NCBI GenBank assembly: GCA_949358305.1
Contig: OX442314.1
Span: 26,955,118 to 27,019,117, forward strand
Source: Strigamia acuminata
Lineage: Eukaryota > Arthropoda > Chilopoda > Geophilomorpha > Linotaeniidae
DNA length: 64,000 nt
Direction of reading: 5' to 3'
Both the position numbers and the translations under genes were made by a program. The first letter of the stretch is position 1. Each line of letters begins with the position of its first letter. This document shows, piece by piece, positions 1 through 10,925 of this stretch. The notes beneath the pieces were generated by a model. The model was not told where the DNA came from. It saw only the letters and a program-made list of their open reading frames with translations, and did no database searches.

Positions 1-63
1 TTATTTGCGTTTTGAAATAACAGATTTTCTTACTTAATTGATAAATAAATAAAACATTCTTAC

Positions 64-546
64 TTGATGTGCTTCTACAAGCTCCAAATTGTTTAGCATA
101 CTTGAATCTAGCCACAACTGAGTGTAATTAAAAGCTTTGGTAGCACACTTTAGAATCCCTTTCACTCCATTCCCACAATTTATAATATCGTCTGCGCCAA
201 CTGTTGTTGATAGCCAATATGGAGCCAAAGTTGCGGTATCTAATCCTGCCAACATATAGCCAGCTATTTTTAGTTCTTTCGTTTCTTTATATTCAATCTC
301 AACTTTAATTGGGTTAGACAAGTAGTGTTGCACTCTTCGGCATGTCTGATAACAACAAATGGTCGAGCAAAGCGTTACTGCAACCAGCCATGAAATGCGA
401 ACTGCAACGGATTTCTGTTTGTCCAATAACTTATTCATTATTGGCAGAGATGTCTTCTCGATTGAACTTGCAATTTCTTTTCTGCACAGATGCCGAATGC
501 GTTTTTTTTTCATGTTGAAAATTCTTAAATTTCCGTTACGTCTCAT
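64..546 (-). CDS. DEG/ENaC channel unit C, exon 1 only (gene continues off the left edge)
   Basis: First coding exon of a DEG/ENaC amiloride-sensitive-type cation channel subunit. The 161 codons run from an ATG at 546 to a donor GTAAGA immediately after the CAA codon ending at 64. They encode a basic cytoplasmic tail, the first membrane segment (roughly residues 50-70, starting SWLVAVTLCSTICCYQT) and the beginning of the extracellular domain (PIKVEIEYKE). The exon matches units A (16718-17200) and B (43919-44386) over its whole length, with the same length as A. It is the third copy in a head-to-tail array on this strand. The remaining exons would lie to the left of the window, so whether this unit is intact cannot be judged. 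Confidence 0.8.
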
Positions 547-769
547 AATCCTGGTGCTTTTTTTTGTCAGTATTGAATTTCTTTTCAGTTTTTTAAATTG
601 TTCTCTGGTAGAAACGCATTAATTCCACACTGATCTGAACGTAGTTAGAAAATTTCCTATTAATTAAAACTTGCGTTGATTTTTTACATCTTTGTAATTA
701 ATTTTTTTTTGAAATCTTAATATTTCTAAAAGTTACTGGCCTTACCCTAAAGCCGCCGCTGACAACGTG

Positions 770-1290
770 CTTCAAATTGTTCGATGAAGTTATTCGTCGT
801 GATAAATCCAGAGCACTTGTCAGTCCAGTTCTATAGCTTGAAAATAAACATACATTGGGTAAATTGTGTGTATGCATACAGGTTGTCAGCCGAAGTGTCC
901 CAAGCAGAGAGAATTAATAGATGTTGCCATGGGCTTGTTGTTGAATGTTGGGTTAGGCGTAATGTTGCATAAAAATGATATTAAAATGTCGTTAATTAGA
1001 TATTCGAGACAAGCTATTTAATGGCTTTCTTGTTTACAACTTTACAGTTTTTATGACTGTAAAATTTTTATGACTGAAAAATTATCAACATTAAAATTAA
1101 AAAGGAAGTTTCTTAACGACATGAATTTCCTTTGGCACAAAATAGCTATCAGTAAGTAAAAACTCGATGAGAATAAAGAGCGAGTTTGAAACTTTACTAC
1201 AACCGTGACGGTGTTAAAACTTCTGACCAAGTGCTTTTTCCGCAGTCGAATTTTATTAATACAGAGTAACAACAGGAAAACTGTAACCAA
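770..1290. repeat. Upstream-flank repeat of the channel units, copy C
   Basis: AT-rich sequence about 230 bp upstream of the unit C start codon. It recurs near 32990-33720, 44640-45060 and 45790-46140. Shared landmarks, in order, are 'aaattgtgtgta', a run ending 'gatattaaaatg', 'ttttttgtttacaac' or similar, and 'actcgataaaaataaagag'. I infer it is part of the duplicated unit rather than a mobile element, because it sits upstream of exon 1 in units B and C. It may contain promoter sequence, but no motif proves that. Confidence 0.6.
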
Positions 1291-2394
1291 TTAACAATAA
1301 AGTTAAACTTAAAAATATATTATACAGTTCACTTATTGTTATTGCATTCCAAAATGTACATACAATAATGCATTGTATAATACAATTGAAAAAATGCATT
1401 AGAAAATGCATTCTTATTAATGAGAATGCATTTCATAATATACTTTTTGCAAAATTTGTTATGATTTTCAATCCAATACATTCCAATAGATTTCCAAATG
1501 ACTGCCGAAAGTACAATGCAGAGATTGGCTAATCTTGTAACTAAATTCCAAGAAATTTTTGCGACTTTTTCAAAATTTGCTTTAAAAAAATTTTTTTTTG
1601 ATATTAAATGCATTTCGCACTTTAATCGCAGGTATTGGATCACTATTAAACATGCCTGAATGTAAGGTATATTTGCTCCAAATAATTTTATAAAAAGATG
1701 TAGCTAGAGCTGAAGCGTTTTTGACGAGGAAGTTAACCATTTTTTCGCCAGGTGGCAATAGTATCAAAATACTTTCGAGCTGGAGTGCGTGGTTCGCAGC
1801 GAGATCAACAGGCCCATAATAGTCAACTATTTTTTAATCAGGTGGCAATAGCAGCAATGTACTAGCCAAAATGGTAAATTGTATAACGGTAAAAAGAAAG
1901 TGTATTTAAAAAAAGTGTAAATGATAAAATATTGCAATATTTAACCACATACAGTAGGTGTCTGATGTATTTCAAACCTCGCACCACATTAAACTAATGG
2001 GTTCAAATGAAAATGATAATGCTAAAATGCGCCAGGTTAAAACCGATTAGTATCAATAAATTATTTTCTTCTCTTTAATTTTATTTTATTTATTCACTTA
2101 TTTATTTATTACCTGTTAGGTTGTTACATAACTACTAAAATGAATCGGTATACAACAATGATGAAAGAGACAGACGACACATAATGACTTTTAAAGGTAC
2201 GATTTTACAATTATGCAATGTGATTTCAGTCTTGCAACAAAGTATTGTTTAATTACAAATCAATGCGAGTTCAAATTCTTTGGAGTACGTTAAAACAAGC
2301 GATTTGCAATTGTGGTATTATCGGTATTTTAACAAACCATTTATTGCTATCATTATCTGTTAAAGTGCATTTATTTTTATTTTTATATTGTTAT
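1291..2394. other. Gene-free AT-rich interval
   Basis: I see no coding exon here. Between about 1330 and 1640 there are repeated short 'aatgcatt' words, similar to GCATTTT-rich stretches elsewhere in the window (20.0, 20.8, 47.1, 57.4 and 58.8 kb). Confidence 0.4.
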
Positions 2395-2640
2395 ATTGTG
2401 ACGATTCTACTTTTGGGCTAATTTATTAGTCCTTTGAGATAGATAATTCGGTTTATACAAGACGTTGCTAAGTTTAGCAACAACCTAACCGAGATAAGCT
2501 ACGGAAGTCTTTACAAACATGAATATGTGATCAAGTAGAAATAACTTACAGTTTTAGTGTGACATAACATATTTATTATTAAATATTAACAATAACAAAG
2601 ATGGGTTCTTGACGCGTGTAAACGGGCGGCATCAACTGGT
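2395..2640 (+). repeat. LTR-like repeat fragment, copy 1
   Basis: Begins TGTGACGATTCTACTTTTGG and contains 'aacctaaccgagataagctacg', followed by 'aataacttac'. The same ordered landmarks occur at 22269-22480 inside the foldback element. The TGTG start and dispersed copies suggest an LTR fragment, but no reverse transcriptase or second LTR is visible. Confidence 0.45.
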
Positions 2641-2857
2641 TGAGGATCCGGGCGAAGCCAAAGGGATACGGCTGACTTGCGGCATCGTCACAAATATCGC
2701 TACGGAGACGTATTTGGTCCGCAGCTCGAGTATCTAATAATGCGAAGAGTCCTTCGCATAAGTAGGAATATTCAGCAGAATATTCCATGTTCCAAATGAA
2801 TAAAAGTAAAGTAATTAGTGGAATACAACAAATGAATTGTTGTATAAATATTAATTG

Positions 2858-3240
2858 GGCGGGGACCGTCACGACAATTGAGAGAACGTCGCGGGAGTTG
2901 TTGAGACTCCATCCGCCAGCATGCCTTACGACGACAAGATCTCGTGATCAGGCGCCGAGTATTTAATTGTGTGCTTTAACTCGCTATCGGTGGTACCAAC
3001 CACCAGGTAAACATTTCTATGGACTTACCGGGTTTAAAAGATATTGCCAATACAGGATTACCAATGCCCGAGTAATTTGTTTAACACGACATATTTTATA
3101 TATCGTTCACGGGTTATTAACCCGGAGGGTACAATGGGGCGGGGACCGTCACGACGGTCGAGAGAACCATCGCGGGAGGATTTGACTCCTCCATCCGCCA
3201 GCATGCCTTACGATGGCGGGATCCACTGATCGAGCACCGG
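2858..3240. repeat. Two direct copies of a ~100-bp GC-rich block
   Basis: The block 'ggcggggaccgtcacgac' followed by gagagaac, tcgcgggag and catccgccagcatgcc occurs near 2858-2960 and again near 3136-3240. Spacing is about 280 bp and each copy is followed by an 'accgggt'-type tract. The base composition differs sharply from the AT-rich surroundings, which suggests the internal part of a degraded mobile element. No protein is recognised. Confidence 0.5.
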
Positions 3241-4600
3241 GTAAAATATTAATCGGCCACTGCCGTTGGATTACCATTATCCAGGTAGTTATTTATCGCA
3301 ACATCTTGAAGATATTACTCACGGGCTACCAACCCGGCGTGTCACCTGTGCATTAGGCCTTTACCGACTTTTAACGAGCGGAAGGACCAATCGTAGAAAG
3401 ACGGGAACCTGCGAGGGCTTTTACAACAGCCATCCTGCAGCGGACTGAGGCCAGTTAGCTGAGGGACCTACTTTCATTTAGCAAGGTCGTACTGTATACG
3501 ACCGTTATATTAAGCCACCGTACGAAATCCTACTGTCCCGTAGAACAGCTGGCTAACGTTACGGGGCCATTTCATGCGGATGCATGTCTATTACCGGAGT
3601 TAGCCTTCCCGAAAAGGCCCTACAACAACAATAACAATAGTAATGAATACCGATTGTGGAGAGCTGAGGTGGCCTGATGTGTCGATAAGAAAGTGAAATC
3701 AAACGATAACAACAATTCAATTACAGACATTTACAGTTATCAAGCCAGGGGGGTTACTGGGTGAAAACTGATGCTTATATAGTTCTGTAGAACTACTAGA
3801 TTGGCGACAGCCAATCAGCATACGAATCGGCGGATTCGTGGGTCACTAGTCCGGACCTAATATATGACTATGTCCAGATGGGCCCAGTTGGGGTCCGGAA
3901 GGGTCCAGTTGGTTCCCTTCGACAGGTAAGTAGCGTGGATATTGATTCAACAGAATCAACATCATCAAGTAATTAATACTTAGTTTATGTCGAATAAAAT
4001 AGTTATATTTTATTCACCGTGTCTAAATAATTATTTATCACACTTTTTAGTTTTATCGAGTTTGAATTACGCGCGTTTGGTAAACAGCGCCATCTATTGT
4101 GAACATTGATAAATACGGATTTGTAATCATCACAATATGTATAGACTTCTACTTAAGTAAACCAACTAATACGATAACCTGAATATGCTGATGCAGGGTG
4201 TAACAAATTTCAAGAATTGAAGTGGGTGTTTTTATTCAGCTAAAGATACGAAAAGAAGTTTGAGTATTAGACAATTGATACACTGCAAAATGTAGAGAAA
4301 TGCACTAGGAACCAGCGTTTGGTGGGTCACAAAAGCAATTTTTTTTAACTTTTAGAGGAGGTTGAACAACAAGTCACAGTTGTACAAATAAATAAGTAAG
4401 TAGGTAGTAAAGGAAATCAAAAGGGAAAACAAAACATATTTTGATGATGGGTTGACATTTTCTAGCTAGTCAATAAGTATTGCTATAAAAATTCATTGCG
4501 CTGGGGATAAAGTAGGTTGCTAAAATGTTCTAGTATCTATGCATTAATCTGCAGAATTGGATTTAGAACTCAACATATACCACAATTGATATAATACCTG
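3241..4600. other. Gene-free interval 3' of channel unit A
   Basis: No exon is recognised. From about 4203 the sequence ('aagaattgaagtgg', then 'agctaaaga') matches the 3' flank of unit B near 34503, so the duplicated unit extends a few hundred bases beyond the stop codon. Confidence 0.4.
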
Positions 4601-4604
4601 GTAC

Positions 4605-4979
4605 TTAAGAAAAATAATTTTTAACAGTTGTGTAGCAGTTTTGAAACAACTCTGGTATGATGAGCAACGATAGACCGAACAATAAACCAAAGGCATTTGC
4701 CAAATCACAGAAAAGAGCTTCAGGCTGTATTTAAGAATTTCAACATATTGCTCGATGAAATTTGTAGCTGGCATTATTAAAACAATAGATACAGTTGATG
4801 CATTAGGATGCTGAAAATAAAGGTTTGTTTGGTGAATAACTTTCTTGCAAGTAGGCCGACAGTCACATTCTCCTTTTGTGCGGATATTCAGAGACAAATA
4901 AATGAATTTTGCCAACACTTCTTTAGCTTCTGATGCAGACTTGCACGTGTTTGTGAATATATTATTGGTAAATGGTAAC
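4605..4979 (-). pseudogene. Unit A last exon: DEG/ENaC C-terminal half with frameshift before TM2
   Basis: The acceptor ends at 4980-4981. The exon opens LPFTNNIFTNTCKSASEAKE, continues through a CDCRPTCKK cysteine motif and FIEQYVEILKYSL, then loses frame. Unit B has 'agcttcgaggctg' on the plus strand where A has 'agcttcaggctg' (4716-4727), a single missing base. Downstream of this point the other frame encodes a good TM2 with the GLS selectivity motif and an IIPELFQN end like unit B. As written, the frame used upstream gives no membrane segment. A sequencing error is an alternative explanation. Confidence 0.75.
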
Positions 4980-5780
4980 CTAGTCGATAATTCAAATTAA
5001 AATAATATAATTCAGTATGTCATGCGACTGCTAATATACCGGCACGAGATTAATTCGAATAATTTGTCTTGAAAGCATTTGTCGTGGCATTGTATATATT
5101 CTTCTTCCTTTTCAATACATGGGCGTGATTTCAAATTCAGTGAAATTTTCTGTAAGTGTAGAGAATTGGTTAAATTACTCTGAAGTGTTCTTTTCATGTT
5201 ATGCGATTTTACATTACAACAAGTAGTTAAACACTAATTTAATTTATAGCTACTGTATTCAGGTTTTTTTGGGAGGTGGAGGATAATATGAGTAAAAAAT
5301 TTGGCGGGGGATTGTTAGTTTATTCCTGGTTAAGGTTTAGCTTTGGAATCCAATCCAAACAGGAAACACGAAAGGTTCTGGTTTTTGTTAATAATATAAT
5401 CATAATATCAAGATATTTAGATTGCCTTATCATGTGTGGTATTTTTGGAATTATTCTATAAAAAATGGAAATTATTTGTCATATAAGTATAATATATTTT
5501 ACTTCGAAAGACGATATTTGCAGTATTGACATGGTAGAGAAATCGATGTTCCGTCGACTTGTAAGAATAGATTGGATTTTAGCTTCAGGTGGACGAAGGT
5601 ACAACTACAAATTTAAAATAAAAATTAAAAAAAACTTGAAGCTATCCGATAATATAAAACGACACATTCATTATTTACACAGCATGTAGTAATGTAAGTG
5701 GGGAGAACCACATTATGCTGTGGCGTAGCAAGAACGGGCAAGAACGGGCCCGAAAGCAAATTGGGTTTGATGGGCTCTTT

Positions 5781-6850
5781 GGGGCCGTCCATAAAGAAGG
5801 TCACGCTAAAATCGGCTTTTTTTAGACCCCCCCTCCCTCCATGTCACACTACTGTCACACTAAGCTTCACCCCCCCTACCCCCTATGTCACAGTCACGGT
5901 TTATTATCATTGGCGCGGATGAATAAGCGCGCTTATTCATTCCGCGCCAGTTATTAAGGGGTTTCATAAATGACACGCTGAAGGCGCTGAAGTGATTGTT
6001 CCAATAATCACAATCACTGCATTATTGAGGACCCACACCAGATCCAAGTGATTATTCCTTAAGTCACATAACTTTTTTTTTTTTTTTTTTATTATTCTTA
6101 TTTTTTTAATGTATTTTTGTAACCTATTTATTTATTTTTTTAAATTAAATTAATTATTTATTTTAATTTTTTTAAATATTTACAACCAACTCTTATTTCC
6201 TTAGTTTAAGCACTCTTCAGCACTAAAAACTCCTTTTCAGACGATTATAAATAAGCGCTGAAACGCTGAAGCGATTATTCATGTGATTGGCCCATCCAAG
6301 TCACATGATAATCGCTTCAGCAGAATAATCGTCATAATCGCTTCAGCGCCTTCAGCGCACCATTTATGAAACCCCTTATTGTAACCCTGTCAATTATTTA
6401 AAACCAAAAGTTCATACTTAAAATGCAGTCAGTGTTTGTTGTTTCTGATCAAACTTGAACTTCCACCCTTGAATTTCATTTTTGGCATTTTGGGGAAAGT
6501 CATTGCTAGATTTCAAATGCTTCCAGATGTTCGAAACTTCCACATCGCACAGTGATGCCCGTCACACTTTTGTACTACAAAAGTTGATCGTAAAGCAGTT
6601 TGTTTTGATTTGCCATCGTATCAGGCTGAGGAGGAAAACTCCTCACAGGAAGCATTTCCTGTTGCAAAAAGCTCATGGGCTGGTTACCCTGGCAACCACC
6701 CACATGTCTTCAAGTTGTGCCTGAAAGATCTTTGCTTGTGACATCACATTTCCAAGAACCCCCCCCCTTCCCCCTATGTCACAATTTGTCACGAGATTGG
6801 CTTACCCCTCTCTCCCCCCTAAGACCGTGACCTTCTTTATGGACGGCCCC
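5781..6850. mobile_element. DNA transposon (MITE) with GGGGCCGTCCATAAAGAAGG termini
   Basis: The left end GGGGCCGTCCATAAAGAAGG at 5781 is matched by its reverse complement ending at 6850. Both flanks show TTT, a possible 3-bp TSD. C-rich blocks ('tgtcacaatttgtcac', 'cccccctacccc') lie inside both ends. No transposase is seen, so it is non-autonomous. It lies in an intron of channel unit A and carries a second element inside. Confidence 0.7.
5956..6377. mobile_element. Nested MITE, termini AAGGGGTTTCATAAATG, TSD ATT
   Basis: A perfect 17-bp terminal inverted repeat lies at 5956-5972 and 6361-6377. It is followed inside by CGCTGAAGGCGCTGAAG-type subterminal repeats in opposite orientations. 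ATT flanks both sides (5953-5955 and 6378-6380). The element is 422 bp, inserted in the larger element 5781-6850, and has no coding sequence. Confidence 0.75.
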
Positions 6851-7117
6851 TTTATCACAGATGCAGCTGACACACCAGTAAGATTTTTCGATACTTACAG
6901 GGTCACTTTAAAACCTTCTTTGGCCCTAGGAATTTGTGTCAAAATTTGACTGTTTCTTTTGCGAATCTTTTGTATTAATCTAGATTATAGAAAGTAAAAT
7001 AAATGTCCTTCCCCCCCCCCCTTTGAATTTCTTATAGCATAAAATCATGCCTGACTTGTGACTTTATCAAATAGGGTTGTTTTGATTTGACCAAGTTTGG
7101 CAAAAGAGCTTAATCAT

Positions 7118-7473
7118 TTACCATGTTTACATGTACTCACTTATCCAGATAAGTGAAAATGCGAATATTACTTTCGTGGAAAACTGCATGCGTTTACAAA
7201 GAATCAGTTTTCTAACAAAGGTGATGTCATAAGACGTTTTTAACTCTCTGTTGTGACGTCAGCTTTTTTAGATAAGTAATGAGTGGTTGTTTACATTGCA
7301 AATGGTACTGCGCAAAACACTCAAAATCTACTGTACCTCAAACAAGTAGATTTTAGTTTTCCAGATTAGTTAAACTTTTCTGGAAACTGATTTGTTTACA
7401 TGATCAGTTTTCAAAAAAAGTAAATTTTGCATTTTCACTTATCTAGATACGTGAGTACATGTAAATATGGTAA
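7118..7473. mobile_element. MITE-like inverted repeat element
   Basis: The left arm TTACCATGTTTACATGTACT and about 25 following bases (to 'gtgaaaatgc') are repeated in inverted form at 7430-7473 with few differences. The interior has paired 'aatcagttttct' and 'gatcagttttc' motifs. No clear TSD and no ORF. It lies in an intron of channel unit A. Confidence 0.6.
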
Positions 7474-8117
7474 CTGACGGTGTGTCGTCGATCAGTCATA
7501 ATCGTCGACGATTTGACCCGAGCTAATTTTTTTTATTCTGTTATCTTACCTGCCACAATCCATCAGAACAGTGACTCCTTACATTTATAAGAGCAATAAA
7601 GAATGCAGATGCAGCTCCAGCGTACTTAATAGGCTCTAAAACAAAATAAAATGTGTCTTCAATTCTATGTTATATTATTTTTATAACTTTCTCTGTACCG
7701 ATAGTATAGTCCAAGCATGTTCCCGAATGCAGTTGTAAGTCATTGATACTGTACGTGTCATCTGTTGAACTTAACCCGAGTATCTGAAATATTGTGAATT
7801 TCAGCATTAATTGTAATCTACTGAACCCGAAGTAGATTGCATAAACAAAATAGCAAAAAAAAAATCGTTTTCTGCCTCCAACTGCAGTGGTTTTGGAACT
7901 TGGATGCATACTACAGTAGTAATGTAACTGAAACTGACAAAATTGAAATATTTTTACTTAGTTTGTTCACTTTAAACACTCTTTATAAAGCACGTGATTT
8001 AAAATCCTTCAGGTTCAGTTACCGGTATTCAGTTTATGGTTCCAATAAGCAATAACAATTGGCACACAGAAAGACAAATACTCAGCGAGCTTACAAATAA
8101 ACATGAAAAACACTTAC

Positions 8118-8955
8118 CTTTGGAACATGTTTCATTACGACTTTATTCAATTGAGGCTTTTGATATCTCCATAATGTTTCGAGCGATGGTTTCTTATCAC
8201 TGTTCATTAGATCAATGAAATGAATTTTGCATGGATCTTTCATAATCTTCTTTGCATATCGTTCTCTGTATACGGTCATTAGTTTGCCATCGTTGCAGGC
8301 AATTATATTAGGCATGTAAATGGTGTCGTTTTCTTGAACTTTAACTACGAATTTGATTGGTTCGCTGTAGTATAGCTGTATTTTCGTTGCAGTTAAATAT
8401 ACGGCAATTATGGTATTTGTCAATAACACAATTAAACGCACGAAACGACCAATCGATGGCATTTTATGTGAAGTAATGTGGCTTTTTTTAGACATTACTT
8501 TGTCATGTATCTCCACTATTTTACTTTTAAGGTTTGTGTTTGATTGACAAAGAGGCTGAGAATTGTATTTTCTAATTTTCTCGTGCAGTCGCTTAATCGA
8601 TGCTTGTCCTATTGCTACCAAGGATAACAATGATAATCCCAATGAAAATCCCAAATTTCCGCCAAAGTCTACTAGCAATGCGATTACGTCGTAGTCAGGC
8701 ACTTCAGTCATGACTATGAATGTTGTGTCAGTCTGTTTCATTTCGACGACAACTGTACTCTTGTCGGGTGATCTCGCTGAGGCTACTTCCGATATGTATA
8801 TTTGCTTCGTGCAAGGTCTCAAGCAACCACAATCCAATGTTGCTTTTGTTGATAATACATGTTTGAATGTGTTGCCATGAGTTTTAGCAACAATTGTTGT
8901 ATTTTTTACCTCGCTGCAGTCCCTAATTTCATGTTTAAAATCCATATATGGTAGT
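8118..8955 (-). CDS. Unit A shared exon: C-terminus of channel subunit 1 fused in frame to N-terminus of subunit 2
   Basis: One exon of 838 nt between acceptor 8956-8957 and donor 8116-8117, open throughout. It encodes the pre-TM2 ectodomain of subunit 1 (CGCLRPCTKQIY), TM2 with the selectivity signature (GGNLGFSLGLSLLSLV), and a basic cytoplasmic tail of about 50 residues ending MSKKSHITSHK. It continues without a stop into MPSIGRFVRLIVLLTNTIIA, which is the start and TM1 of a second DEG/ENaC subunit, followed by its early ectodomain (YMPNIIACNDG). N and C termini of this family are both cytoplasmic, so the fusion is topologically possible. Unit B has the same exon, 3 nt shorter, with one stop codon at the junction. 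Whether it is translated is unproven, because the rest of unit A carries lesions. Confidence 0.8.
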
Positions 8956-9004
8956 CTGAAATTTAAAAATTGTTTTTATTTAAATCAGCTGTGGCAGCTG
9001 TGAC

Positions 9005-9461
9005 AGCCTGGGGACTGGATACCATGGGTGGGACGCATACTCATGTTAAATAAGACAAAGGACTCCAGATTGATGGGTTGTTGGCTTTTATTAATCGTTG
9101 TGTAGGGGTTGGAGTCTCCAGTCTACACATGTGTTTGGCGGTGCCATACCAGCACCGACCCGTCACACGTGGGGAGGGATCCCCATGAATGACGTGGCCG
9201 GTTGGACATAACTATTTTGCCGCACTTAACTGTACAGCCCATGTAACTGCTCATGGGTGGTGGATCGACCATCTCACCACTGAGCGTCACCGGTCTAGGT
9301 CTCGGTTTCGGTCTCGACTCAGCGCTCTTCTGTCCTTACACCACTCTGCTCCCTCCTTTCCCTTACTTGGTCATATCACTCCGTGAGGAGGGGACCTTGG
9401 GGCCATTGGGCAGTGTTTGGTAGTGACGCAGGTCACCTTTGGGTGGCCAAGCGGTCACACA
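9005..9461 (+). mobile_element. Dispersed ~0.5-kb repeat R1, copy 1
   Basis: Runs from 'agcctggggactgg' to 'ggtggccaagcggtcac'. Two further copies are present: 25084-28656 (interrupted) and about 42344-42840 (inverted). Shared blocks in order include 'gggagggatccccatgaatga', 'ccggttggacataacta', 'ctgagcgtcac' and 'gacgcaggtca'. There is no ORF. The 'tggccaagcgg' near the right end resembles a Pol III box A, but no box B follows, so I treat R1 as an unclassified non-autonomous element. It sits in an intron of unit A. Confidence 0.65.
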
Positions 9462-9726
9462 GCAATAGGAAGAAATGTGTTCTTTTTAAATTTTAAAGTT
9501 AAATTTCAAGTCTGATAAACTTGACTACACTGTATAGTCAATATTTTGATTTACCGGCATTTAGGTTTCTCTCTCCGCGCCAAACAATCTTCGTAACACT
9601 TTATACTATCTTCTTCGTTGGAATTGCACCCAGGGTGTTGTGATGGTAGGAAATTGTACTGGAAATTAAAATGTTAATTCTCAAAGTCTTACAATTTTGT
9701 ATATAACACATCAAAAACACAAAGAC

Positions 9727-9937
9727 TGTTGGGATATTTGATGTGGAAAATCACCACTTGATGTCATTGTGTAATTAATGTAGTTTGAGTTTTTTTTGTA
9801 TCCTGTGGTGACACTCCTACCATATATGGAGTGAACATCCTTCCTGTGTTTTTTCCCCACTCATTCACTTGATGTAGAACAGTGAGGTTGCTCCTAACTT
9901 GTATTAAACTTCAACCGTTTTTACTTGATTCATAACA
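9727..9937 (+). repeat. 5' LTR of copia element 1
   Basis: Begins TGTTGGGATATT and ends CATAACA (TG...CA, with TGTT/AACA inverted ends). It is 211 bp, immediately followed by AA and the primer-binding site. No second LTR is available to confirm the ends. Confidence 0.65.
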
Positions 9938-9939
9938 AA

Positions 9940-9950
9940 TGGTAGCAGAG
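9940..9950 (+). promoter_or_regulatory. Primer-binding site (initiator tRNA-Met type)
   Basis: TGGTAGCAGAG, complementary to the initiator tRNA-Met segment that primes many copia elements, two bases after the LTR end. Confidence 0.65.
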
Positions 9951-10248
9951 AGGAAGGTTGAACAATCATCAGCCACATTGAATTGATGAAAAACGGTATT
10001 GAGACCGAAAAACAAGAAGATTTGAGCAGATTTGAGGCAACGGTTGAGAGCAACCACGAGGCGAAAACCGAGAGTAACGACGCGCCATCTTGAAGTGCAC
10101 GATACGAGACGACGAGAAACAACTTTAACAAAGACTGTGAGCAACAATTCGATTCGAGGTGAATTAAACAATATTGAGATTGTGCCACAGAACCGAGACG
10201 GAAGAAAAAGTTGAACAATACGTGCAATTTGAGACGAAACCAACAAAG

Positions 10249-10855
10249 ATGAGCGATACCGGTAATTGGAGTTTGGCAAACATTGAGCCACTAAATGATG
10301 CGAATTATTTCTTATGGGAATCAAGAGTGGAGGGAATCCTCAGAGCCAAGAAATTGTGGAAAGAAGTAATTGTAGGAGCCGAACCGCCACGTGGAGTTCA
10401 AGGAGAAGCGGATTTTGCCGCAAAAGAGAAAACCTGGGACGAATGGGATGATAAAAACGCGGCGGCCCACTTCACGATGATCAGCACAAGAACGGCACCA
10501 CAAGTTTTGAAGTATTCAAACACAAAAGGTGCAAAGGCACTTTGGGATTTGGTAAAAACCAACATGGCGGCGAAAACCCAAGAATTGCAAATGAGGAGTG
10601 CCTGCGAGCTGACACAGCTAAAGATGAATAACAAAGAAGATGTAGACACGTACATGAACGGGCCGAAGCCATAATTAACCGCTGTGCAAAACTTGGCAAA
10701 AAAATAGATGACTACGAATGCAAGTTTTATGTGACGAAAGGATTGCGGAGAGAATTTGACGCAAATGTGCGCGCAATTGAAGTGCAGGCGAATTTAGACA
10801 TGTCAAAAATTCGCAACATATTAAAAATGGAGGAAGGGCGAATTTCAGCTTGAAA
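10249..10855 (+). pseudogene. Copia 1 gag (frameshifted)
   Basis: ATG at 10249 (MSDTGNWSLANIEPLNDANY) starts a gag capsid region with the typical copia opening, in which a leucine-rich start is followed by a tryptophan-containing YFLWESRVEGIL block. The frame breaks near 10660 (reads NGPKP then stop). The next frame carries on with INRCAKLGKKIDDYECKFYV and ends at a TGA near 10853. The structural protein would not be made in full. Confidence 0.7.
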
Positions 10856-10925
10856 AGATGACAAAAACGCGACAACAAATGAAACCGCACTCAAGACACG
10901 TGAGAGAAGGCAGAAGCCAAAGCGC

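Noticed and set aside
2579-2872. 97-codon minus-strand ORF (MTVPAQLIFIQQ...)
   Set aside because: Overlaps the LTR-like repeat and the duplicated GC-rich block, with no recognisable domain.
7670-7698. Extending the unit A subunit 2 exon to the in-frame stop (TEKVIKII*)
   Set aside because: A donor at the aligned GTAC(A/T)GAG in both units gives the phase needed by the next exon. Reading through gives stops in both.
9445-9461. tRNA or tRNA-derived SINE head ('tggccaagcgg' box A)
   Set aside because: No box B at the right distance and no cloverleaf pairing. The other R1 copies do not support a tRNA fold.
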